From Methylocystis echinoides (GTDB lineage: Bacteria > Pseudomonadota > Alphaproteobacteria > Rhizobiales > Beijerinckiaceae): a stretch of 64,000 bases of DNA. The stretch lies in the NCBI RefSeq assembly GCF_040687965.1, contig NZ_CP156084.1, positions 3,472,501 through 3,536,500 of the forward strand, in the 5' to 3' direction. The position numbers and the translations under genes were made by a program. This document shows positions 33,592 through 40,895 of this stretch, one piece after another (the stretch's first letter is position 1; each line of letters opens with the position of its first letter). The notes below the pieces were generated by a model that was not told the DNA's origin, searched no databases, and was given only the letters and a program-made list of their open reading frames with translations.

Positions 33592-33672
33592 TTGGAACTC
33601 GTTGTTCTCCTATACTTTGGAATTGGTTTTGGCGCCGGCGTCCTCTACCACAGCCGCGTGAAACCGAACTGA
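33592..33672 (+). CDS. Mini membrane protein B (26 residues, IGFGAG motif)
   Basis: A TTG at 33592 with GGGAG about 8 bases upstream opens a 26-codon frame encoding, in order, a short acidic start, a single hydrophobic helix containing LLYFGIGFGAGVLY, and a basic end HSRVKPN. The layout (Met-Glu start, leucines, IGFGAGxxY, basic tail) matches the protein encoded just upstream. It is too short for standard gene finders. The coding call rests on the shared motif and on the ribosome site. A stem-loop follows 44 bases after the stop. Confidence 0.45.
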   Translation: MELVVLLYFGIGFGAGVLYHSRVKPN

Positions 33673-33716
33673 AGCGATCGAACTGACCCGCGGTCCTTAC
33701 AGAGGCCGCCTTGCAA

Positions 33717-33739
33717 CGCCCCGACCAACGGCCGGGGCG
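33717..33739. terminator. Stem-loop between convergent genes
   Basis: Arms CGCCCCG (33717-33723) and CGGGGCG (33733-33739) pair perfectly around a 9-base loop, followed by GTCATTTT on the plus strand. It lies between the stop of mini-protein B and the stop of the convergent Gly/Trp-rich gene, so it may serve both directions. Confidence 0.55.
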
Positions 33740-33760
33740 CGTCATTTTCGGGGCTCGAGG

Positions 33761-34255
33761 CTACCAGCCCCAGCCGTAGCCGTAGCCCGATCCGGGATAG
33801 GCGCAGACGTTCACCCAGCTTTGCGTCCAGCCCCACCCGGTCCAAACCGGACGCAGGCGGTAACAACCATTGTAGCCGCCCCAGTAGTAGCCGACGGGCG
33901 TGTAGAAGGCGCGCCGATATCCCCAGCCGTAGCCGCCGTAACGGGGACCTCCCCAATACGGCCGGCCCCAGCCGCCGCCCCAGCCGCGTCGGCCCCACCC
34001 AGCCCATCCGCCGTGACCGCCCCAGCCGCCACGACCGCCCCAACCGCCGTGACCTCCCCAGCCGCCGCCCCAACCGCCGTGGCCTCCCCAACCGCCGTGA
34101 CCGCCCCATCCGCCGCCGCCCCACCCGCCGTGGCCGAAGCCGCCTCCATGTGCGAATCCGCCGCCCCAGCCGCCGCCGCGGCCCCACGCAAGAGCCTCCG
34201 ACGGCAGGGCCGCGACGGCGGCCAATGCGCCGATCAAAGCAAATTTACGAAGCAT
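33761..34255 (-). CDS. Exported Gly/Trp/His-rich repeat protein
   Basis: The 164-residue protein starts with a signal peptide (MLRKFALIGALAAVAALPSE, cleaved near ALAWG). AGGAG lies upstream of the ATG. Residues 25-95 are tandem GGWGGHGGW repeats. The C-terminal third is richer in Tyr (YWGGYNGCYRLRPVWTGWGW) and has two cysteines (GCYR, NVCAY), probably a disulfide. Similar GWGG proteins occur in Hyphomicrobiales and are annotated as hypothetical. The repeats could bind metal through His or give surface adhesion, but there is no direct evidence. Confidence 0.75.
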   Translation of the reverse strand: MLRKFALIGALAAVAALPSEALAWGRGGGWGGGFAHGGGFGHGGWGGGGWGGHGGWGGHGGWGGGWGGHGGWGGRGGWGGHGGWAGWGRRGWGGGWGRPYWGGPRYGGYGWGYRRAFYTPVGYYWGGYNGCYRLRPVWTGWGWTQSWVNVCAYPGSGYGYGWGW

Positions 34256-34376
34256 TTTTCACGCGCTCCTCTTTTGCAACGCCCGCCCCATTGTCAGGAA
34301 GGCTAGACGTTAGCATTGGCGCGTGTGTGTCGGCAGTGTCGCGAAGGTGTGGCGCGTCGTCGCGGCCGGCCTTCGC

Positions 34377-34676
34377 TCAAGCGACGAGATTTTCGAAGTC
34401 GAACAGTCGCTCGGGGTCGGCGGCCGGCGCAGGCCAGCGGTCGGCTTCGGCGACGAAGGCTTCGATGGCGGCGTCGAGGATGTCGGCGAAAGCGCCATTT
34501 TCGCTTGGAATCATGCCGGCGAGCGTGTCCTCCAGGCCGACGATGAAGCAGCCGAGGAATTCCTCCTGCCGCTCCGGCGCGACGTCGCGGCGCCGCGCCA
34601 CATAATCTCGCGCCGCGCCGCGTCCGACGCGCAGGGCCATATCGTAAGCGGCGTTCAGATTGCGCAGGGCCTGCAT
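34377..34676 (-). CDS. Small helical hypothetical protein, 99 residues
   Basis: The product starts MQALRNLNAAYDMALRVGRG and appears largely alpha-helical (APERQEEFLGCFIVGLEDTL, then ILDAAIEAFVAEADRW), ending PERLFDFENLVA. It has no signal peptide or enzymatic motif. The frame is open upstream to a TAA without any other start codon, so the ATG at 34676 is the only candidate, though its ribosome site is weak. I do not recognise a family. It is divergent from the lytic transglycosylase gene, with about 246 bases between them. Confidence 0.6.
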   Translation of the reverse strand: MQALRNLNAAYDMALRVGRGAARDYVARRRDVAPERQEEFLGCFIVGLEDTLAGMIPSENGAFADILDAAIEAFVAEADRWPAPAADPERLFDFENLVA

Positions 34677-34922
34677 GTCGAAAAACTCGGTCTGAAATGT
34701 CGCCCTGCCCGCGCTCGCCGACGCAGGTCGACTGCGCGATCCAGGGCATTCTCGTTACATGGTTAACCTCTTCAGGGTTAAGGAACGGTTGAGACTGCAC
34801 GCGGAGAGTGCGGTGCGACCGGGGATTCACCCCGCCCGCGGGTGCATATCCACTTCGCTGAAAAGCGCTCTATGCTGGGCGCGTTCATGCAATGCTTGCG
34901 ACGCGACCTTTGCGAGGAGGCG

Positions 34923-35741
34923 ATGTTCCACACTTATCGGATTTCGCTGGCGCTGGCGCTCGGCATGGCGTGGGCCGCGCCGGCGCGGGCGGCGGATTGC
35001 GGCTCCACTGGCGAGGGCTTTTCGGATTGGCTCGCGGCGTTCCGGCGCGCAGCCACGGCGGACGGCCTCTCGCCGCGCACGATCGATGCGGCGCTCAGCG
35101 ACGTCGCCTATGACCGCGGGGTCATTTCCCGCGACCGAAGCCAGAAGGTCTTCCGCCTCAATTTCGAAACGTTCGCGGCCCGGCTGGTTACGCCGAGGCG
35201 CTTGAGCCAGGGGCGCGATCTCCTGCGCCGGCATGCCGGCCTGCTGCGCCAGATCGAGGCGCGCTATGGCGTGCCCGGTCCGGTGCTGGTCTCGATCTGG
35301 GGGCTCGAGACGGGCTTTGGCGCGGACAATGGCCGCTTCAAGACCATGCAGGCTCTGGCGACGCTCGCTTATGACTGCCGGCGGGCCGCGCACTTTACCG
35401 AGGAATTGACCGATGCGCTGCGCATCGTCGAGCGCGGCGACATGACGCCCGCTCAAATGCGCGGCGACTGGGCCGGCGAGATCGGCCAGACGCAATTCAT
35501 GCCGTCGTCCTATCTGGCCTATGCCGTGGATTTCGACGGCGACGGCCGCCGCGATCTGGTGCGCTCCTCCGCCGACGCATTGGCGTCGACGGCGAATTTC
35601 TTGAAGGGAAAAGGCTGGCGGGCGGGCGCGGGCTGGGCCGAAGGAGAGCCGAATTTTCCGGTGTTTCTCGAATGGAACCAGGCGCGGGTCTACGCGAGGA
35701 CTCTCGCCTATTTCGCAAGCAAGCTCGCCGAAGGGCAGTAG
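34923..35741 (+). CDS. Lytic murein transglycosylase, MltB family
   Basis: The 272-residue protein has GAGGAGG before the ATG at 34923 and a signal peptide (MFHTYRISLALALGMAWA, cleaved near ARAAD). The catalytic domain contains VSIWGLETGFGADNG, where the Glu is the catalytic acid. EIGQTQFMPSSYLAYAVDFDGDGRRDL and the SADALASTANFLKGKGW segment are also typical of MltB. It cleaves peptidoglycan between MurNAc and GlcNAc, forming 1,6-anhydro ends, in the periplasm. It ends without the C-terminal peptidoglycan-binding domain found in many alphaproteobacterial homologues. The quinone oxidoreductase gene starts 19 bases later. Confidence 0.93.
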   Translation: MFHTYRISLALALGMAWAAPARAADCGSTGEGFSDWLAAFRRAATADGLSPRTIDAALSDVAYDRGVISRDRSQKVFRLNFETFAARLVTPRRLSQGRDLLRRHAGLLRQIEARYGVPGPVLVSIWGLETGFGADNGRFKTMQALATLAYDCRRAAHFTEELTDALRIVERGDMTPAQMRGDWAGEIGQTQFMPSSYLAYAVDFDGDGRRDLVRSSADALASTANFLKGKGWRAGAGWAEGEPNFPVFLEWNQARVYARTLAYFASKLAEGQ

Positions 35742-35760
35742 CGCGTCAGGAGGCTACGAG

Positions 35761-36783
35761 ATGCGACAGGTCTGGATCACCAGGGCCGGGCGGCCGGAAG
35801 TCCTCCAGGTTAAGGAAGCGCCGGATCCGACGCCGCAACCCGGCGAGCTGCGCATCCGCGTCGAGGCGAGCGGCGTGAATTTTGCGGACGTTCTCGCGCG
35901 TCTCGGCATTTATCCCGACCTCCCGGGCCTTCCCGCCGTCGTCGGCTATGAGGTGGGCGGCCGCGTCGACGCCGTCGGCGCCGGCGTCGATCCGACGTGG
36001 ATCGGCCGCGACGTTTTCGCGGCCACGCGCTTTGGCGGCTATTCTGACCTCCTTTGCGTCCCTGAAAACCAGGTTTTCCTGCGTCCGTCCGACATGTCGG
36101 CGCAGGAAGGGGCCGCCTTGCCGGTGAATTATCTCACCGCCTGGCAATTGGTCGTCGTCATGGGCGGACTGAAGTCCGGCGAGACCATGCTGGTGCATTC
36201 CGCTGGCGGGGGCGTCGGAATCGCCGCGACGCAGATCGCCAAACATCTCGGCGCGCGCGTCATCGGCGTCGCCTCGCAATGGAAACATGCCGAATTGGCG
36301 CATTACGGCGCGGATCACCTTATCGACCCGCGACGCGACGACCTCGAAAAATGCGTTCGCGATATTACCAGGGGGCGCGGCGTCGAACTCATTCTCGATC
36401 CAATCGCCGGCTCGTCCTTCAAGCGGAGTTTCCGCATGCTCGGCGCAACCGGCCGGCTGGGGATGTTCGGCGTTTCCTCCTTCGTCAACGCCAAGGAGCG
36501 CGATCTGTTCAATGTCGTGAAGTCGCTTCTGGCGACGCCTTTGTTCCAGTTCATGCCGATGACGCTCATCAACGCCAATAAGGGCGTCTTCGGCGTCAAT
36601 CTCGGGCGCATGTGGGGCGAGACGGATCGCCTGCGTCTCTGGGCGGAGGAATTACGCAGCCTGTGGGAAAAAGGCGCGATCAGGCCAAGGGTCGACAAGA
36701 CGTTCAGCTTCGACGACGCGGCCCTCGCCCACCATTACCTGCAGGACCGCAAGAATATCGGCAAGGTGCTGCTGACGCCCTAG
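35761..36783 (+). CDS. MDR-family quinone oxidoreductase
   Basis: The 340-residue enzyme is a zinc-independent medium-chain dehydrogenase/reductase. The N-terminal GroES-like domain has ELRIRVEASGVNFADVLARLG and VVGYEVGGRVDAVGAGV. The NAD(P) domain has MLVHSAGGGVGIAATQIAKH (the AxGGVG motif) and ARVIGVAS. The GVNFADVLARLG phrase, where zinc enzymes would have Cys, places it with NADPH:quinone reductases and VAT-1-like proteins. The C-terminal part with GVNLGRMW supports the VAT-1 side. It reduces quinones or enones in the cytosol. It follows the transglycosylase gene closely, but the link is probably only positional. Confidence 0.88.
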   Translation: MRQVWITRAGRPEVLQVKEAPDPTPQPGELRIRVEASGVNFADVLARLGIYPDLPGLPAVVGYEVGGRVDAVGAGVDPTWIGRDVFAATRFGGYSDLLCVPENQVFLRPSDMSAQEGAALPVNYLTAWQLVVVMGGLKSGETMLVHSAGGGVGIAATQIAKHLGARVIGVASQWKHAELAHYGADHLIDPRRDDLEKCVRDITRGRGVELILDPIAGSSFKRSFRMLGATGRLGMFGVSSFVNAKERDLFNVVKSLLATPLFQFMPMTLINANKGVFGVNLGRMWGETDRLRLWAEELRSLWEKGAIRPRVDKTFSFDDAALAHHYLQDRKNIGKVLLTP

Positions 36784-36885
36784 CAATAAGCCAAGCTCAC
36801 GTCTGAAGCCCCGCCTTAATTTGTCCACGCGATTTGGATTATTGACTCCTTCCATGAACTAAGCCCCAAGCATTAGAGGCTCGTT

Positions 36886-37050
36886 TTGTCTGAAGAAGTC
36901 GAAAAAACAACGTCATCGGAAGAAGCTGTGCAGGAGCTGATCGATTCGGCTGAGATATTGAAGCAGCTTCACGATGAGATCTTGGCTCAGATCGAGAAGT
37001 TCGACGAGCTGACAGAAAAGATATCCTCGATGAAAGGACCGGGGAACTGA
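36886..37050 (+). CDS. Small coiled-coil protein, 54 residues, TTG start
   Basis: TTG at 36886 has AGAGG about 6 bases upstream and opens a 54-codon frame. The product starts with an acidic, Thr/Ser-rich stretch (SEEVEKTTSSEEA). It then forms one long helix with heptad leucines and isoleucines (LKQLHDEILAQIEKFDELTEKI) and ends MKGPGN. The DNA is clearly more AT-rich than the genes on either side, suggesting separate origin. The regular heptads make a chance frame unlikely. A dimeric coiled-coil adaptor or regulator is plausible; no homologue comes to mind. Confidence 0.6.
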   Translation: MSEEVEKTTSSEEAVQELIDSAEILKQLHDEILAQIEKFDELTEKISSMKGPGN

Positions 37051-37118
37051 AGGGCCATACATCTAGACTAAGCTAAATCCGGGAGGGCCCTGCCCGCCTT
37101 CCTCCCTTCAAACCCGGT

Positions 37119-37856
37119 CTAGGAGGCCTTTATCGCGGAAAGAATGATGCTCTTCGGATTCGTCAGAGCGGCGTCCCAAAACGCCTCCCCGAATGCGCAA
37201 AGACCCTCGGGCGTCACCTCGAACGGCATCCACTCGATCGATGAAAAGCCGTTGCGCGCGAGCGCCGCTTCATAGGTCGGCCGATCCCACTGCATGCATT
37301 CGATCGAGAATTCGGACGCGCCGTAAAAGGTCATCTTAAAACGCGCGCCGCAGCTTCCCCGCTCCAGCTCCTCGACGAAATAGCCGTATGGCAAGGTGTC
37401 TTTGCGGCCGTTGACGAAGGCTGGATTGGGTACGACGGCCAAGAGCCGCCCGTTCGGCGCGAGATTCTCAAAGACGCCGGAGACCATGTTGTCGAGAGCG
37501 TCGACATCTTCGGCGTAGTTGAACAGAAAGATGGCCGTCGCCAAGTCGAACGCTCCAAATTTGGGCTTTTCGGCAACGTCGGCGACAAAATAGCTGACGC
37601 CCAAAGGCGCGCGGCGCTCCTCTTCTTCGGCGAGCTCGATCATCTGCGGCGACAGGTCGATCCCGACGACGACGGACGCGCCACGCCCTTTCAGCATTCG
37701 CGTGTAAAACCCTTCGCCGCAGGCGAAGTCGATCGCGCGCTTTCCTTCCAAGTTCCCGATCGCTTTGAGAACGGACGGCGCCTCGAGAAAAAGCGACATG
37801 GGCGCTTTCCGCGCCTCCCGATACGCATGAGCGATGCGCTCGTATTGATCGTGCAT
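37119..37856 (-). CDS. Class I SAM-dependent methyltransferase
   Basis: The 245-residue product begins MHDQYERIAHAYREARKAPM, a common lead-in of small-molecule methyltransferases. RAIDFACGEGFYTRMLKGRG is motif I (DxxCGxG), VVVGIDLSPQMIELAEEEE is motif II, and FDLATAIFLFNYAEDVDAL is motif IV. NLAPNGRLLAVVPNPAFV follows. The C-terminal half with KMTFYGASEFSIECMQWDRP is the variable substrate cap. There is no signal peptide. The phrases recall ToxA-type or UbiE-like enzymes, but the substrate cannot be named. It stands alone, divergent from the coiled-coil gene's flank. Confidence 0.85.
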   Translation of the reverse strand: MHDQYERIAHAYREARKAPMSLFLEAPSVLKAIGNLEGKRAIDFACGEGFYTRMLKGRGASVVVGIDLSPQMIELAEEEERRAPLGVSYFVADVAEKPKFGAFDLATAIFLFNYAEDVDALDNMVSGVFENLAPNGRLLAVVPNPAFVNGRKDTLPYGYFVEELERGSCGARFKMTFYGASEFSIECMQWDRPTYEAALARNGFSSIEWMPFEVTPEGLCAFGEAFWDAALTNPKSIILSAIKAS

Positions 37857-37943
37857 ATGCAGCGCCTTCGAAATAACTTCCGTTCATTATCGTCGGATCG
37901 AGGGAAAGCGGCAAATTCTGCAGCGCTCATCATCATTTGGAAA

Positions 37944-38339
37944 TCAGCGCCGGCAATAATGAGATGATCTGACTCTTTCGTATCGGATGATCTCGCCGCC
38001 GGCGCTGGCGTTTAATTCACCTGCGACGCATTCACGTCCCACTCTCACAAAAGAAGTCGTATAACCCCACGGATAGGCGGCAGTGCTCGCGGGAGACCCC
38101 GTCGCGGGATCGTAACGCCATGGCGCTGACATGCCCCAGCCGCGGCGGGCGGGAGGGTGCGACCAGCCGCGGCCCCAACCCGCCTCGATCCACGGTCCGA
38201 GACGCGGGGCGCCCGGCGGGCGCCACCCATGTCGCCGCGGCGCGGCCGCCGCCTCCGACGACAGCGCCACAACCGCCAGAGCGAAAACACAGATCGCCCG
38301 CAAGGCCCATGGGGACACGACAGCCTCCAGCTTCGCCAT
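37944..38339 (-). CDS. Exported basic protein, 131 residues
   Basis: The ATG at 38339 starts MAKLEAVVSPWALRAICVFA, a signal peptide cleaved near SSEAAAAP. The mature part is rich in Pro, Gly, Trp and Arg (RRHGWRPPGAPRLGPWIEAG). It ends with two cysteines, RVGRECVAGELNASAGGEI and SSHYCRR. The layout resembles other small exported Hyphomicrobiales proteins seen elsewhere in this window, but no named family fits. A longer frame from 38480 would run into the patatin gene and is rejected. It lies 41 bases after the patatin gene on the same strand and may be co-transcribed with it. Confidence 0.65.
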   Translation of the reverse strand: MAKLEAVVSPWALRAICVFALAVVALSSEAAAAPRRHGWRPPGAPRLGPWIEAGWGRGWSHPPARRGWGMSAPWRYDPATGSPASTAAYPWGYTTSFVRVGRECVAGELNASAGGEIIRYERVRSSHYCRR

Positions 38340-38380
38340 ATTAGACGCGCATTCGGCAGGCCTGTCGATCCCTCGCCCCG

Positions 38381-39265
38381 TCACATGACGCGCGCCGCCG
38401 TATGTCCCGCATGCAGGTGATGATGGGGCGCGAGCTCGCCGGGCGAGGCCGGCCGGGTCAAGCCGCCCTCGTCGATCCATTTGCCCGTCACGCGCGTGGC
38501 GCGCGCGATGAGGCTCTCCGCCTGCGAGAAATCATATGGCGAGACGTCGAGGGGGCAGAGCGCCGGCGCCATGCGCAGCTCGATCTCGCGAGGCAGCCGC
38601 TCGATATCGCGCATGAGCTGCCAGGCGATGAGCAAAGTGACCGCGTGCAGCGCCCGCGCCACGGCGCCCGTCGGCGGTCCCTGCAAATCGCAGGCGTAGC
38701 CCGTGGGCAGAATAATCACCCGTCGCGCGCCGAGCGCCGCGGCGAGGCTGAGCGGCGTATTGGCGGCGATCGCGCCGTCCATCAGCGACACGCCGCCGAT
38801 TTCGACAGGCGGAAAGACCCCCGGCACCGCCGCGCTCGCCATGATCGCTTCGGTGACGGAGCCGTCCGACAGGCGCACTGCTACGCCCTGCATATCGGTC
38901 GCAACGAGATGCACCGGGAGAGGCGCCTCCTCCAGCCGTTGAAAGGGAAGCGTGCTTTCGACGAGACGCCTGAGCGGCGCAGGATCGACGAGAAAGCCCT
39001 GCCCCCTCAGCACCGCCAGAGCCGTCATCGCGCTGAACGGAAAGACGTCCCTGCGGCGCAGCCCGAGCCAGATCGCCGCCAGGGCCTCGACGCCCTCGGC
39101 GTGGGGATAGGCGGCGAAATAGCTGGCGTTCAGCGCGCCGACCGAGGAGCCGACGACAAAATCGGGAAAGACGCCCGCCGCCAGCAACGCCCGCAGCATG
39201 CCGACCTGGATGGAGCCGAGGCTGCCGCCGCCGGCGAGGACAAAGGCGGTCTTCCCTGCGCTCAT
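38381..39265 (-). CDS. Patatin-like phospholipase
   Basis: The 294-residue protein has all patatin landmarks. AFVLAGGGSLGSIQVGML gives the oxyanion GGG loop. VVGSSVGALNASYFA is the nucleophile elbow GxSxG. GVSLMDGAIAANTPLSLA carries the DGA motif with the catalytic Asp. No signal peptide is present, so it is probably cytosolic or peripheral on the inner membrane, acting as a lipid acyl hydrolase of the RssA/NTE type. The C-terminus has the His-rich ELAPHHHLHAGH. It precedes an exported basic protein gene and follows the DUF2165 gene with 36 bases between. Confidence 0.92.
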   Translation of the reverse strand: MSAGKTAFVLAGGGSLGSIQVGMLRALLAAGVFPDFVVGSSVGALNASYFAAYPHAEGVEALAAIWLGLRRRDVFPFSAMTALAVLRGQGFLVDPAPLRRLVESTLPFQRLEEAPLPVHLVATDMQGVAVRLSDGSVTEAIMASAAVPGVFPPVEIGGVSLMDGAIAANTPLSLAAALGARRVIILPTGYACDLQGPPTGAVARALHAVTLLIAWQLMRDIERLPREIELRMAPALCPLDVSPYDFSQAESLIARATRVTGKWIDEGGLTRPASPGELAPHHHLHAGHTAARVM

Positions 39266-39301
39266 GTTCCTGCCCCCCGCTCGGCGGAAGGTAGCGCGCG
39301 G

Positions 39302-39793
39302 CTAGATGAGGTCGATATCGACAAGCGAGACGAAGATCAGCGAAAGCCCGAGCATGCCGATGAACCGGAACGCTGGCTCCTGCAAGTTATAGACGCCGGC
39401 GCGCCACATCTGGAACCACTCGCCGCCGACGCCCATGAAGCCGAAGGAGTAGAGCAGAAAGCCGAGCGCCAATCCGGCGATCGCCAGGCTTTTCGCCGCG
39501 TTGAAGGCGCCCGCGCTCCTCGTCCGCGCGCCCCACAGGATCCAGGCCCCGTAAAGCGATAGCGCTGCAGAGGCGAACTCCACCGCGATGATGAGGAGAT
39601 AGAAAACATGATGTAGCGCCGGGCTCGTGATGGCCCGCCATTTGAATGGAGTTACGGGAACCTCATCCATCGAGAGAATGTGCTGCACCACGTCGAAATT
39701 CGTGCCGTAGTCGAGCACATTGCCCAGAGCGACGACGAGCATCACGAGCCCCATCGCCGCGGCGACCGCAATCTTCGCAATTCGCACCATCAC
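39302..39793 (-). CDS. DUF2165 family small membrane protein
   Basis: The 163-residue protein has four hydrophobic helices. GNVLDYGTNFDVVQHILSMDE is the conserved first extracytoplasmic loop of DUF2165, and a W-rich segment with GEWFQMW lies near the third helix. The family is of unknown function. The start is GTG at 39793 with GAGGA about 9 bases upstream; the ATG at 39790 is a close alternative. The first 131 bases are also read in another frame as the 3' end of the upstream GNAT-type gene on the same strand, an unusually long overlap for this window. Confidence 0.85.
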   Translation of the reverse strand: MMVRIAKIAVAAAMGLVMLVVALGNVLDYGTNFDVVQHILSMDEVPVTPFKWRAITSPALHHVFYLLIIAVEFASAALSLYGAWILWGARTRSAGAFNAAKSLAIAGLALGFLLYSFGFMGVGGEWFQMWRAGVYNLQEPAFRFIGMLGLSLIFVSLVDIDLI

Positions 39794-40895
39794 AATGCGC
39801 GTTCCTCTTTTGCAACCGAGGAAAGCCTAACGCGAATGCATTGGAAAGAGAATGCGCGGCTTCGAAACGGCCGAGCGCATGCGCCAACCGCTTGGCCAGC
39901 GGCCGCAACCGCACAAGCGCAAAGGCTGCGAGGCGGCCTTTCAGGCTTGTCGCGATGAAGCGCGCCTCGATGCGGGTCTCCCCCGACGCCCACGCCCGCT
40001 TATAGGCGTCGGCCGGCGGCAGCATGTCATAGGCGGCGAGCCCCTCGCCGGCCAATCGGGCGATAAGCCGCCCTGTGAGCGCATGGCCCGGCGCGCCGTC
40101 GGCGAAACGCTCATCGAAACAACCCAGCATCGAGCGATACGCGCCTTGCCCGAAAAAGCCGACGTCGAGCGCCGCCACATCGTCGCCGACCATGAGCGCG
40201 TTGACGCGCACGAAGCCCTCGCGGGCAAGGGTCGCCAGAAAATCCTCTGAGACGGGATGCGACAGTCCAATGCTATAGGCGCCCCTCCGGCGCAGCCAAG
40301 CGCGCTTGAGCGCCAGGGCGTGGCGCGCGAGACTCTCGCGCTGTTCGGGCGTCCGCGCCTCGACGAGCGCGACAGTTCCCTTCGTCTCGAGAAGCCGTGC
40401 GCGCCGCTCGACGCTTTTTTGCCGGCGGGGGGTCCAGCCGCGCAGATCGGCGAAGGGCGCCGCCAGCGGCTCCCCGGCCGAGTCGCCCGCGCAGAACACG
40501 CCGTCGGCGCGCAGACGCGTCAGCGCAACGAGATCGACGTCGCGCCAGCGCGCAATCTCCGCGAGCGCGAGGTCGCGCCAGCCTGCCCGCTCCACGCCGG
40601 GACGCGCGAGCGCGTCGCCATATTGGGTCAGCGGCGCGCCGACCCAGCAGGCGATGGAAACGCCGAGGCGCCGTTCAATCTGGAAGGGCGCAATCAGAAC
40701 CAGCCGTCCCCCCTCCCGAAGACAGAGAATGCGCGGAACGACCCTGTCCCCCGCCAACTGCAGCCAGGTTCGGCACCAGGCGAAGCTCTGAAAGCCTGTC
40801 GCCTCCGGCGTCGCGCTTTCGAGCTCCGACCATTCTCTTGAAAGCGCCTCGACCCCCTCGAATGTGTCGATGCATTCGACGCAGAGCGCGATCAT
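39663..40895 (-). CDS. GNAT-fold acetyltransferase, CelD/BcsL-like
   Basis: The 410-residue protein starts MIALCVECIDTFEGVEALSREW and has TGFQSFAWCRTWLQLAGD, then a middle part with RRQKSVERRARLLETKG and ALALKRAWLRRRGAYSIG. FVRVNALMVGDDVAALDVGFF follows. These are marks of the BioF2-like/GNAT_6 domain of CelD/BcsL proteins linked to polysaccharide synthesis. The chain should end near FALGFPRLQ, but the frame stays open for about 45 more codons (Cys/Arg/Gly-rich) inside the DUF2165 gene. It overlaps the cupin-like gene start region by four bases at 40892-40895. A frameshift near its 3' end, or loss of the original stop, could explain the tail. Confidence 0.8.
   Translation of the reverse strand: MIALCVECIDTFEGVEALSREWSELESATPEATGFQSFAWCRTWLQLAGDRVVPRILCLREGGRLVLIAPFQIERRLGVSIACWVGAPLTQYGDALARPGVERAGWRDLALAEIARWRDVDLVALTRLRADGVFCAGDSAGEPLAAPFADLRGWTPRRQKSVERRARLLETKGTVALVEARTPEQRESLARHALALKRAWLRRRGAYSIGLSHPVSEDFLATLAREGFVRVNALMVGDDVAALDVGFFGQGAYRSMLGCFDERFADGAPGHALTGRLIARLAGEGLAAYDMLPPADAYKRAWASGETRIEARFIATSLKGRLAAFALVRLRPLAKRLAHALGRFEAAHSLSNAFALGFPRLQKRNAHCDGANCEDCGRRGDGARDARRRSGQCARLRHEFRRGAAHSLDG

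Noticed and set aside
29516-33700. Search for an att duplication of the tRNA-Leu 3' end
   Set aside because: No second copy of the CCAGGGGCACCA end was seen up to 33.7 kb, and no integrase, so an intact island cannot be claimed.
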